Source of the DNA: an uncultured Gammaproteobacteria bacterium
GTDB taxonomy: Bacteria > Pseudomonadota > Gammaproteobacteria > Pseudomonadales > Pseudohongiellaceae
Assembly (NCBI GenBank): GCA_913060695.1
Contig: CAJXUA010000005.1
Location: forward strand, 124,001 to 188,000
Length of the DNA: 64,000 nt
Direction: 5' to 3'
Position 1 is the stretch's first letter; each line of letters starts with the position of its first letter. The notes under the pieces were generated by a model. That model was not told the origin of the DNA. It was given only the letters and a program-made list of their open reading frames with translations, and made no database searches. The translations under genes were made by a program, and so were the position numbers. Below, piece by piece: positions 25,338 through 32,847 of the stretch.

Positions 25338-27458
25338 TCACAAAGGTAGGCGTAAGAAAGTGCCTCCAATAGGCACTTGCCCAGGGCCTGCTATCGAGTA
25401 GTCACAGACGCCCTGCGCGAATGTAGCGAGTAAGTTCTGCCATTGTTCATCTGTAAATGTCACGCTGTATTGCGATCTCGCAGGTGTTTGCAGCGCGCAT
25501 TTAATCGCGTCATCTTCCAGCGGGGCTCCAGCCGCAAGGCGAGGGTTGCGATGAGACGGATAGAACTCGTTACATAGCCCCGGCGCCATGAATTCAAAAG
25601 GCTCTTCAATACGATTGCCCTGTGGATTCCAGCAGGCATCCACCGCAGCGGCAGGTTTGGCATTCACTATTCGCGTCAACAGTGGTTGCTGCGAAGTATC
25701 CGCGAGCAGTGCGTCTAGCCACTGTGTCATTGTATCGAGCGCCAGGGCGCTCACTTCCCTGCCCATTGCGCGGTCCCCATAGATCCAGATGACTTGATTG
25801 TCTGCACTGCCATTCGCTTTGCGGAGTCGGGCGCGAATTTGGAAGTCGCGGAAGCGGTCATGGATGTCGCCAAGCGGGTCGTTATAAGGGCGAAAATGTA
25901 GGATGGGCACATCGGCTAGACCTCCAGAGCCTTGATTGACTCTGCCCGTGCGATAGGCCGCTTCCACCCCGGGTAGCTGGCCATGGGTGCGAATGTCCAC
26001 CGGCTTGCCATCGCGATCATAGCCGCCAATATGGGTATTCAGGTCGATAAACTCTTGCACGCTGATCATGCCATCTTCAAGCGCGGTGAGACCATACTGA
26101 ATGCCTACATTGTCCAGTGCCTGGTAGGCGAAACCTGTATCTGGGTCGCGACCAATGCTGGCAATATTCGTATCATAGATAGTGCAGCGTGCACCCGTTG
26201 GGTTCGTTTGTGCGTTATAGACTAGTTCTTGCGCGATACCGCATCCGGTATCGGCTACGATCACATCGATATAGGAGCGCTCCCAGGCGGCGCATGTGCC
26301 TTTTGAGAAGCCTTCCACTGCCAGCTGTTTCTCCTCGGTCCAGTCGAGCTCGCTAGCGTCGAAATAGTGTTTCAAGAGTCGACAATCTGTAACCCCAGGG
26401 CGCACGCTGAAGGAGTCAGCGAAGCTCATGCTGGGCATCAGGCCATTGAGAAGACCCGGATAGTTTTGAGTGATGAGTAGTTGCTGGATAGCGCCTCCAG
26501 AGGCGCCACTGCCGACCGTCCAAGCTGGCAGACCATAATTCTCGATGAAATGCTCCTTGAGCATCATGAGCGTCTCGGCGGAAAGATTGTCGTTACACTG
26601 GTGGCCCATGACATTGAAGGAGGACAGCATGTGGGCGAAACCTTTCGCCAGCACGGATGCGTCAAGCACACTCTCAAGCGGTCGCGAGCCTTGGTTGTAG
26701 TTGGTGCCACAGCCGCCGCCGAAAGAGAATAGTAGGCGCTCGTTCCAGCTCGATTCTGGGTCCCACTCGCCATAGGTCTTCTGTGGATTGTCGAGTACTG
26801 CCAAATGGTAGATCGAGCGGTTAATGGTGCCGGATTCAACCCGAACTAGGAAGGGAATAGGTGCAGCGCCTGTCAACTGCACGGTGCTCATGTCTGCGGG
26901 ATAGGGTGCAGTGATATCGGCAATCTCGTTAAACTCTCCTTCGACATTATTATAGAAGTAACGCACTTGAGTCTCGGCGGTGCAGGCATCGTCCAATGCC
27001 TCACCGAGTCCGTTGTCTTGGGTTGTGCACACGAAGGGTTCGATTGCTGGGCCGGAGATTATTGGGCCGGTGATTGGATGGTTCAGTAGTGTAATCTGCG
27101 AGCGTGCACTGCCAGCACCATCCATTGCTTCGAGAGTATTGGGGCCTTCTTCTAGCCCTTCGACTAGACCTTGCAGGCTATGGGAGTCGACGCTTGGGGC
27201 GAAGTCGGTGCTGATATCTCGATCATTGAGAACGATCTGCACATTCGCAAGATCGATTCCGCTGCTATCGATACGCACCAATGCGTCGCCGCCGCTGACC
27301 ATGTCAGGCCTAGTAGATAAGACACTAATGGCAAGAGACTGCGCCGCTTCATGTTGTGGGTCGGCCTCGCGACTACAGCCACTTAGGATGAGCGCGAGCG
27401 CACAAATAATAAGAGGCGCTGATAGTTGGCGGGGGGTAGGTAGTTGGGTGTTTAGCAT
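25338..27458 (-). CDS. DUF6351 family lipoprotein
   Basis: About 706 residues. A signal peptide with lipobox L-I-L-S-G-C marks a lipoprotein. The body resembles DUF6351, with an alpha/beta hydrolase-like core around T-V-G-S-G-A-S-G-G-A-I-Q-Q, where the Ser could be a nucleophile (G-x-S-G-G form). It ends with I-G-G-T-F-L-R-L-P-L. GGAG precedes the ATG at 27458; a GTG at 27470 also opens the frame. It is probably an envelope-bound hydrolase, perhaps for large organic compounds. It converges on the barrel gene. Confidence 0.85.
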   Translation of the reverse strand: MLNTQLPTPRQLSAPLIICALALILSGCSREADPQHEAAQSLAISVLSTRPDMVSGGDALVRIDSSGIDLANVQIVLNDRDISTDFAPSVDSHSLQGLVEGLEEGPNTLEAMDGAGSARSQITLLNHPITGPIISGPAIEPFVCTTQDNGLGEALDDACTAETQVRYFYNNVEGEFNEIADITAPYPADMSTVQLTGAAPIPFLVRVESGTINRSIYHLAVLDNPQKTYGEWDPESSWNERLLFSFGGGCGTNYNQGSRPLESVLDASVLAKGFAHMLSSFNVMGHQCNDNLSAETLMMLKEHFIENYGLPAWTVGSGASGGAIQQLLITQNYPGLLNGLMPSMSFADSFSVRPGVTDCRLLKHYFDASELDWTEEKQLAVEGFSKGTCAAWERSYIDVIVADTGCGIAQELVYNAQTNPTGARCTIYDTNIASIGRDPDTGFAYQALDNVGIQYGLTALEDGMISVQEFIDLNTHIGGYDRDGKPVDIRTHGQLPGVEAAYRTGRVNQGSGGLADVPILHFRPYNDPLGDIHDRFRDFQIRARLRKANGSADNQVIWIYGDRAMGREVSALALDTMTQWLDALLADTSQQPLLTRIVNAKPAAAVDACWNPQGNRIEEPFEFMAPGLCNEFYPSHRNPRLAAGAPLEDDAIKCALQTPARSQYSVTFTDEQWQNLLATFAQGVCDYSIAGPGQVPIGGTFLRLPL

Positions 27459-27533
27459 GAAAGGCTCCACGGGTTACTTCGCACATTTTTATTTCGTACG
27501 AGTATAGAGCAGTTTCATGTGTAGCTGATACAG

Positions 27534-27561
27534 GCCTGCGCCGAGAGGGTTCGGCGCAGGC
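27534..27561 (-). terminator. GC-rich hairpin downstream of amtB
   Basis: GCCTGCGCCGA (27534-27544) and TCGGCGCAGGC (27551-27561) form an 11-bp perfect stem with a 6-base loop, 12 bases after the amtB stop. It lacks a clear T-tract, so it may act as a 3'-end stabiliser or as a weak terminator. Confidence 0.6.
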
Positions 27562-27572
27562 TTGTGATTGCT

Positions 27573-28883
27573 TTAGGTGTAGCCTTTCTCGTCGTGATCG
27601 GAGATGTCTAGACCAATCTGTTCTTCGTCTTCGCTCACGCGTACGCCTGAGGTCATCATGCCAACGAGTTTAAACAGAATAATGGTGACCACTGCGGTAT
27701 AAGCGCCGGTGGCGAGGATTCCAACGACCTGTACGCCAAGCTGAGAGGCCATGTCCATGCCTTCTGCGTAGCCATTGCCACTGAAAACGCCTAACTCTTG
27801 CGACACAAATACACCTGCGAGCAGGGTGCCAAGTATGCCGCCTACCCCATGGACGGGGAAGACATCGAGTGAGTCGTCGATCTTGATCTTTTGCTTTAGG
27901 TAATAAGTAGCAGTAAAGCAGAGTAGGCCGCCCATGATGCCAAGTATTAGTGCGCCGCCAGGACCAACCGAGCCCGATGCTGGCGTGATGGTGGCAAGTC
28001 CCGCAACCATTCCCGTTACCGCGCCCAAGCCGCTTGGCTTGCCATGGCGCACCCATTCAATCGTCATCCACGTTAAGGCGCCAGCCGAGGCAGATAGGTG
28101 GGTGGCTAATAATGCCATGCCCGCACTGCCGTTTGCCGCCAGCGCGCTACCAGCATTGAAGCCAAACCAACCCACCCAGAGCATGCCTGCACCGGTGATA
28201 GTCATAGTGAGATTGTGGGGCATCATCGGAGTAACGAGGAAGCCTTTGCGTGCGCCAAGCATGATGGCTGTGATTACTGCAGCGACACCGGCGGTAACGT
28301 GCACCACTGTGCCACCGGCGTAGTCGAGTAGACCCATTTGATATAACCAGCCTTCTTCGGCCCATACCCAATGGCAGACGGGGAAATAAACGAATATCGA
28401 CCACAATCCGCTGAACAGCAGCATCGAGGAGAACTTTATGCGCTCGGCAAAAGCGCCGACGATCAACGCAGGAGTGATGATGGCAAATGTCATTTGGAAC
28501 GCGATAAAGAGGGATTCGGGAATATCTCCCCACACCGAGTCTTTGTTAACGCCGTTCAAAAAAGCTTTGCTTAAGCCTCCCCAGAAAGGATTTTCGGCCG
28601 GGCCGAAGGCCATGCTATAGCCGAATACTAACCAAATCACGGAGATGAGTGCGGTTATGGCAAAGCACTGCATAAGGATGGATAGGACGTTCTTGCTGCG
28701 CACCAGTCCTGCGTAAAACAAGGACAGTCCTGGCACGGTCATGAACAATACCAGCGCCGTGGCGGTTAGTATCCAAGCGGTGTTAGCGCCATCGACTTCC
28801 CCTTGTGCGGCGAAGCTGGTGGCGGGCAAAAGCATCAAGCTGAGTAATAGAGTCTTTTTCCAGTTTTTATTTTTCTTGTGCAT
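27573..28883 (-). CDS. amtB: ammonium transporter AmtB
   Basis: 436 residues, the usual size for bacterial AmtB with 11 membrane helices and a cleaved signal sequence (S-F-A-A-Q). Family landmarks include P-G-L-S-L-F-Y-A-G-L-V-R near the first helix, D-Y-A-G-G-T-V-V-H in the middle (one of the pore histidines), and D-V-F-P-V-H-G-V-G-G near residue 340 (the second). It conducts ammonia across the inner membrane and is gated by GlnK. It follows glnK by 11 bases in one operon. Confidence 0.97.
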   Translation of the reverse strand: MHKKNKNWKKTLLLSLMLLPATSFAAQGEVDGANTAWILTATALVLFMTVPGLSLFYAGLVRSKNVLSILMQCFAITALISVIWLVFGYSMAFGPAENPFWGGLSKAFLNGVNKDSVWGDIPESLFIAFQMTFAIITPALIVGAFAERIKFSSMLLFSGLWSIFVYFPVCHWVWAEEGWLYQMGLLDYAGGTVVHVTAGVAAVITAIMLGARKGFLVTPMMPHNLTMTITGAGMLWVGWFGFNAGSALAANGSAGMALLATHLSASAGALTWMTIEWVRHGKPSGLGAVTGMVAGLATITPASGSVGPGGALILGIMGGLLCFTATYYLKQKIKIDDSLDVFPVHGVGGILGTLLAGVFVSQELGVFSGNGYAEGMDMASQLGVQVVGILATGAYTAVVTIILFKLVGMMTSGVRVSEDEEQIGLDISDHDEKGYT

Positions 28884-28894
28884 GCTATGGTTCC

Positions 28895-29296
<402 letters not shown>

Positions 29297-29312
29297 CTAC
29301 AGTGCACGTACG

Positions 29313-29363
29313 TTTAAACAAGATTAAGAATAAAACCTCTTAATAAAGAACAACTTGTTTAAA
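29313..29363. repeat. nested inverted repeats in the glnK leader region
   Basis: TTTAAACAAG (29313-29322) pairs with CTTGTTTAAA (29354-29363). Immediately inside, ATTAAGA (29323-29329) pairs with TCTTAAT (29338-29344). The result is an AT-rich 17-bp hairpin with a 9-base bulge on one side, about 80-130 bases upstream of glnK. Confidence 0.5.
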
Positions 29364-29423
29364 TTCTAGGCGTTAGGTGTGAGCGCTGACGTGCTTGAAT
29401 TGCGGGCAAACTTTAGCATGAGC

Positions 29424-29439
29424 GCAACAAAAGCACCAA
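29424..29439 (-). promoter_or_regulatory. possible sigma54 promoter of glnK-amtB
   Basis: Read on the minus strand, TTGGTGC-N5-TTGC has the essential GG and GC spaced by 10 bases, as sigma54 promoters require. The -24 half departs from the best consensus (TGGTGC, not TGGCAC). The predicted leader would be about 180 bases. Confidence 0.35.
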
Positions 29440-29448
29440 CAGTGTGCG
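29432..29448. promoter_or_regulatory. NtrC-like site, weak copy
   Basis: AGCACC-N5-TGTGCG resembles the NtrC consensus TGCACC-N5-GGTGCA (GCACC and GTGC conserved, outer bases changed). Its centre is 40 bases from that of the stronger site at 29472-29488. It overlaps the possible sigma54 promoter, which weakens one of the two readings. Confidence 0.3.
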
Positions 29449-29465
29449 GACTGCTGGCTATGAAA

Positions 29466-29494
29466 AGAGAGTGCACAATTATAGTGCACTCTCT
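29466..29494 (-). terminator. Rho-independent terminator of the MFS gene (contains NtrC-like dyad)
   Basis: AGAGAGTGCAC (29466-29476) and GTGCACTCTCT (29484-29494) form an 11-bp perfect stem with a 7-base loop, 6 bases past the MFS stop. On the minus strand the stem runs into TTTTC, so it looks like a terminator. The core TGCAC-N7-GTGCA at 29472-29488 also fits the NtrC enhancer pattern, and it lies about 240 bases upstream of glnK. Confidence 0.7.
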
Positions 29495-29500
29495 CTGGTC

Positions 29501-30751
29501 TTAGACTAGTGCCAAGGATTGCTGCTGCATCGTGCGCACCGAGCGTATTAGCGGCAGCATAATGAGCGCAAACATGGCGATAGACGCGAGCCCCAAAAGA
29601 TTGAGCGCAGTGCTCAAGCCTTGGGTTTGCGCGATATGTCCAACAACAGGGCCGGTAAAGATAAACCCGAACCTGAAGGTAAGGCTGGTAAGCGAGTTCA
29701 CTGTGGCACGAACCTGGGCAGGTACGCGCTTATTCAGTGCGTTCACTAAAACCACCTGATAGAGGCCACGGCAGAAGAATAAGACGAAACAGATTCCAAT
29801 GCCGTACCAGCCATCGAACCAAGCCATGCCGAAATGGCCAACAATAGGAAGAATGCCTATCACTAGCAGCGCAAAGGCCGCACCCTTGCGCTTCTCGATC
29901 GCGTGGCCGCAGTGGCTGGCAACGCCAGCTGTAACGCTCTGTGCGAACCAAAGCACGCCGAACATAAGCATCGTTAATCCCTGTTCCTGCCAGTAGGGCT
30001 GCACTAGCCAGACCACCTGGAAGGTAAAAAGGTTATACAAAGGAATCGCTATAAAGACCTGTCGCAAGACCTTGTCGCCTTTGAGTAGATGCTTGTATAG
30101 GGCCTTGAAATCCAGTGTGATCGCTGGGGTCAGCGTCTGCTCTACCGGTGGTTCGACCAACATTATCGCGAGTACTAGACACACCCAAGACACAGCTGCC
30201 TGAGCCACAACTATTGCGTCGAAAGACCATAAAGCCATGGCGCCGCCAAGCAACGCGCCAGCGCCATTAGCGAAGGCTTTTGTGGAAGTTAAGTTCGCGA
30301 TGCTATGGCTGTGCTCATCCTCAGCCTTGCTGATGATTCGTTCGGTGTCATAAAGCAGGGCAAGGTCGGCTCCTGACATCATGCTCATGGCGATGCCGAG
30401 AACTATCTCGAACACAGCAAGCTGCCAGAACCCGTCAGCGAAGACTAGAAATAGATAACCCGCGCCATGGGCCACGCTACCGACCACGAGCACGGCGCGT
30501 CGCCCAATTCTGTCGGCGAGATAACCAGAGGGTGCCTCGAGCAACACTATAGAGATAGCGAAAATTGCCTGTAGATAGAATATCTCGCTCAGGCTCAAGC
30601 CCTTTGATTCGAAGAAGGGGACCAATACCGGTGAAATCAACATGAAGGTATGAAAGAAGGCCATGGCATACACAATGCGTATGTTGCGTTTCATTCCCTG
30701 TATAGCGATTCCATCTATGTCGTCATTATTATTTACATTTATTGCGGACAT
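29501..30751 (-). CDS. MFS transporter
   Basis: 416 residues with 12 predicted membrane helices. The loop 2-3 signature is present (G-Y-L-A-D-R-I-G-R-R near residue 80), typical of drug- or metabolite-exporting MFS carriers. The N terminus has an odd Asn/Asp-rich stretch before the first helix. The substrate is not predictable. A strong terminator follows the gene, and a second terminator-like hairpin sits about 53 bases before its start. Confidence 0.9.
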   Translation of the reverse strand: MSAINVNNNDDIDGIAIQGMKRNIRIVYAMAFFHTFMLISPVLVPFFESKGLSLSEIFYLQAIFAISIVLLEAPSGYLADRIGRRAVLVVGSVAHGAGYLFLVFADGFWQLAVFEIVLGIAMSMMSGADLALLYDTERIISKAEDEHSHSIANLTSTKAFANGAGALLGGAMALWSFDAIVVAQAAVSWVCLVLAIMLVEPPVEQTLTPAITLDFKALYKHLLKGDKVLRQVFIAIPLYNLFTFQVVWLVQPYWQEQGLTMLMFGVLWFAQSVTAGVASHCGHAIEKRKGAAFALLVIGILPIVGHFGMAWFDGWYGIGICFVLFFCRGLYQVVLVNALNKRVPAQVRATVNSLTSLTFRFGFIFTGPVVGHIAQTQGLSTALNLLGLASIAMFALIMLPLIRSVRTMQQQSLALV

Positions 30752-31089
30752 AAGTCCCCCTGTGCAGCTTCCTTTTGAGACAGCACTTTTTTCAGGCCAA
30801 AAGAAAAAGGCCCCTAAATTCTTATGGAACTTAGAGGCCTTTTTATATTTTCAATAATTATTGAATTAAAAATCTACTCTAAGTAGCCCTCCTCGGACTT
30901 CACCACGCGCGTGCACGCACGAACAGGTGCAGACGAATCTGAGCCTTGTGCATAGGTGCTTTGATGGTTGATTAGAGTAAACATTTTAAATACAACTTTT
31001 CCGAAGTGGTTTTCAATGGCGCGAATTTTAGACTTATTTTTCTTCAAGTCAAGGAATAAAAACGCCCGGTCTAGAAAATTGTCCCCGGT
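30752..31089. other. intergenic region with hairpin and tandem repeat
   Basis: This 338-base gap has no gene. It contains a strong hairpin at 30804-30844, then AT-rich sequence, and at its right end one copy of an 18-base tandem repeat whose partner covers the stop of the SirB-like gene. Confidence 0.6.
30804..30844. terminator. bidirectional terminator-like hairpin
   Basis: AAAAAGGCCCCTAA (30804-30817) pairs with TTAGAGGCCTTTTT (30831-30844) with a single mismatch. The stem extends further inward by TTC/GAA. A runs and T runs flank both sides. On the minus strand it could end transcripts from the SirB-like gene, or act in the leader of the MFS gene. Confidence 0.7.
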
Positions 31090-31101
31090 CTAGAAAATTG
31101 T
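31065..31101. repeat. tandem 18-bp direct repeat over a stop codon
   Basis: CCCGGTCTAGAAAATTGT occurs exactly at 31065-31082 and 31084-31101 with a 19-base period. The right copy contains the TAG stop and last codons of the minus-strand SirB-like gene. The left copy lies just beyond it. Confidence 0.85.
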
Positions 31102-31458
31102 TTTAGTGCCCGCGACCATAAAGATATAGGCGGCGGTGATTAGTGCTAATGCAAAAGCGATAATGCGCACTTGCTGTGTTTTTGCCGTGCGCATTACAAC
31201 TACGCCGAGTCCAATATATATCACGAGGCCGGCGATCTTCGCGCCCACCCAAGGAGCAACCCAAGGATACTGCCCAGACATGATGACCAGTGTGATTGCG
31301 CTCACAAGAAGGACGGTATCGATCACATGAGGAAGAATTTTTACAAGTTTTTTCTCAACAACGGCCGAGCCCTGGATCTTCAATATGCCACGGCCGAGAA
31401 AACCGAGTACTGAGAGCATGGCGCAGGTCATATGAACGATTTTGATAAAGGTATACAT
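31090..31458 (-). CDS. SirB family membrane protein
   Basis: 122 residues with four hydrophobic helices, resembling the SirB family (L-P-H-V-I-D-T-V-L-L-V-S, P-W-V-G-A-K-I-A-G-L-V-I-Y-I-G-L-G). SirB2-type proteins are small membrane proteins of unclear function; the name comes from a regulator of invasion genes in Salmonella. The last six codons lie in a tandem duplication, so the C terminus may have been altered recently. Confidence 0.82.
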   Translation of the reverse strand: MYTFIKIVHMTCAMLSVLGFLGRGILKIQGSAVVEKKLVKILPHVIDTVLLVSAITLVIMSGQYPWVAPWVGAKIAGLVIYIGLGVVVMRTAKTQQVRIIAFALALITAAYIFMVAGTKTIF

Positions 31459-31664
31459 TTAGGGCGAACTCCTGTTGAGCGTTGGGATACGAATTGCTAA
31501 TAGCGCAGAGGATAATAGAGGAAAAGGCTGACAATGGGAAAATTATTAACTGCCGAGTTCGAGTTCAGTTTCGATTCAGCTGCTGTCCTTATCATGGTTC
31601 TGGCAAGGGCACGATCCAGTGATCCTGCGCACAAACCAACAATAATGACAAAGAGGGTAGGGCG

Positions 31665-32024
31665 ATGCTGATAAGAATTTTTATGCTTGTGGGGATGCTG
31701 TCGATGACAGGGTGTTTGTTTACCGTGGATTCGGACAGTCACTCACGCAGTGCTAGTTGGAGTGAGCAAGAGGTCTCTAGAATCGTGCGGGGGCAGACTA
31801 GCGAGAATTGGGTGCGTAATAGTTTCGGCGCACCGACCCGTAGTACGCAGTTCGATGATGGCTCTGCGTTATGGCATTACAGCAACAAGAGTAAAGTGGA
31901 AACGGAGGTTGGATTATTTCTGCTCTTCCATATCGATGTGGAGAAGGAAGTTGAGCAGCAGCTAAGCATCGAAATTAAAGACGGTGTGGTGCGTGACTAC
32001 TGGGTCGAGGAGAGCCGCTACTAG
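31665..32024 (+). CDS. SmpA/OmlA-like small lipoprotein
   Basis: 119 residues. A signal peptide with lipobox M-S-M-T-G-C marks a lipoprotein. The mature part resembles the SmpA/OmlA (BamE-like) fold: I-V-R-G-Q-T-S-E-N-W-V-R-N-S-F-G-A-P, then W-H-Y near residue 68. Such proteins often help outer-membrane assembly, but this one is not the housekeeping BamE by context. Its stop overlaps that of the minus-strand hydrolase gene by 4 bases. Confidence 0.75.
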   Translation: MLIRIFMLVGMLSMTGCLFTVDSDSHSRSASWSEQEVSRIVRGQTSENWVRNSFGAPTRSTQFDDGSALWHYSNKSKVETEVGLFLLFHIDVEKEVEQQLSIEIKDGVVRDYWVEESRY

Positions 32025-32734
32025 TGTTCTTCTGAGTGAGCCGCTGCGGCATCCTGGCGTGCGGCCTCGCGCACAGAGTCTAACCATGGCTGTAACTCGT
32101 CCCAATTGATTGGAAACACATGGTTGGCGCCAAGTTCCAGTTTAGCGTTAACCCGTGCGCCTGCTTCAGAGAGTTGCTGCTCCAGTTGCGGTAGCTGCCG
32201 GTTCCAGCCGAGGAAGTCATTTTCGCCGATGCGCACAAAGACAGGGAGGTCTTGGAAATTACCAATGGTCCCTACATCCTTAATAATGCCGGGCACTGCG
32301 ACCACGCCGTAATAGTCCTGGGGGTCGTGACTCGCTATCTGGAGAGCAGAGCTGCCGCCATTGGACACGCCAACCAGAAGCGATTTTCCAGTCTCGATAT
32401 TCGGTGCCTCTTGCAGATGCTTGATGACTTGGGGAATGCGGTCGCCGCTCTTGCCGAAGAAGGCATTGGCATCTGGCGAGACTGGTACGGCAATAACCCA
32501 GCCGCGATTGGCTAGCTCATGCCCCAGCCAGAATTGTGCGCGGACTATATATTCGTTCGCAGTGCCGCCCGACATCAATACGCTCAATGGCCAAGGGCCC
32601 TCGCCATCATTCTTCGGGTAGAAGAGGAAAACTTTAATAGTGCTGCCGTCCTCGACAGTGACATATTCCTCTTCGGCGTAGATAAAGCCGGGAATAAGGC
32701 AAAGCAAGAAGGCGAGCTTTCGGATCAGGTGCAT
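32021..32734 (-). CDS. exported alpha/beta hydrolase
   Basis: 237 residues from ATG 32734. A signal peptide ends G-F-I-Y-A-E. The nucleophile elbow is G-V-S-N-G with Ser124. A late G-A-N-H-V-F-P supplies the probable catalytic His, and a D in G-E-N-D-F-L-G the acid. It is a dienelactone hydrolase or esterase-like protein of unknown substrate. An upstream extension of 37 codons has no hydrolase similarity and was excluded. It precedes nothing on its strand and converges on the SmpA-like gene. Confidence 0.82.
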   Translation of the reverse strand: MHLIRKLAFLLCLIPGFIYAEEEYVTVEDGSTIKVFLFYPKNDGEGPWPLSVLMSGGTANEYIVRAQFWLGHELANRGWVIAVPVSPDANAFFGKSGDRIPQVIKHLQEAPNIETGKSLLVGVSNGGSSALQIASHDPQDYYGVVAVPGIIKDVGTIGNFQDLPVFVRIGENDFLGWNRQLPQLEQQLSEAGARVNAKLELGANHVFPINWDELQPWLDSVREAARQDAAAAHSEEH

Positions 32735-32847
32735 GGTGATCAACGTGTGTTTTAGGGATGAATTGAGTCTATCAGTTCGAATTGCGCTGCGAATAGAAAT
32801 TCGACAAAACGAGAGCCTATGAAGGGCAGTGACATTAGGGCTCACGA

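Noticed and set aside
29472-29488. NtrC site as the only explanation of the dyad
   Set aside because: The same dyad forms a good terminator for the MFS gene, so the NtrC reading is kept as a possibility and not as the main call.
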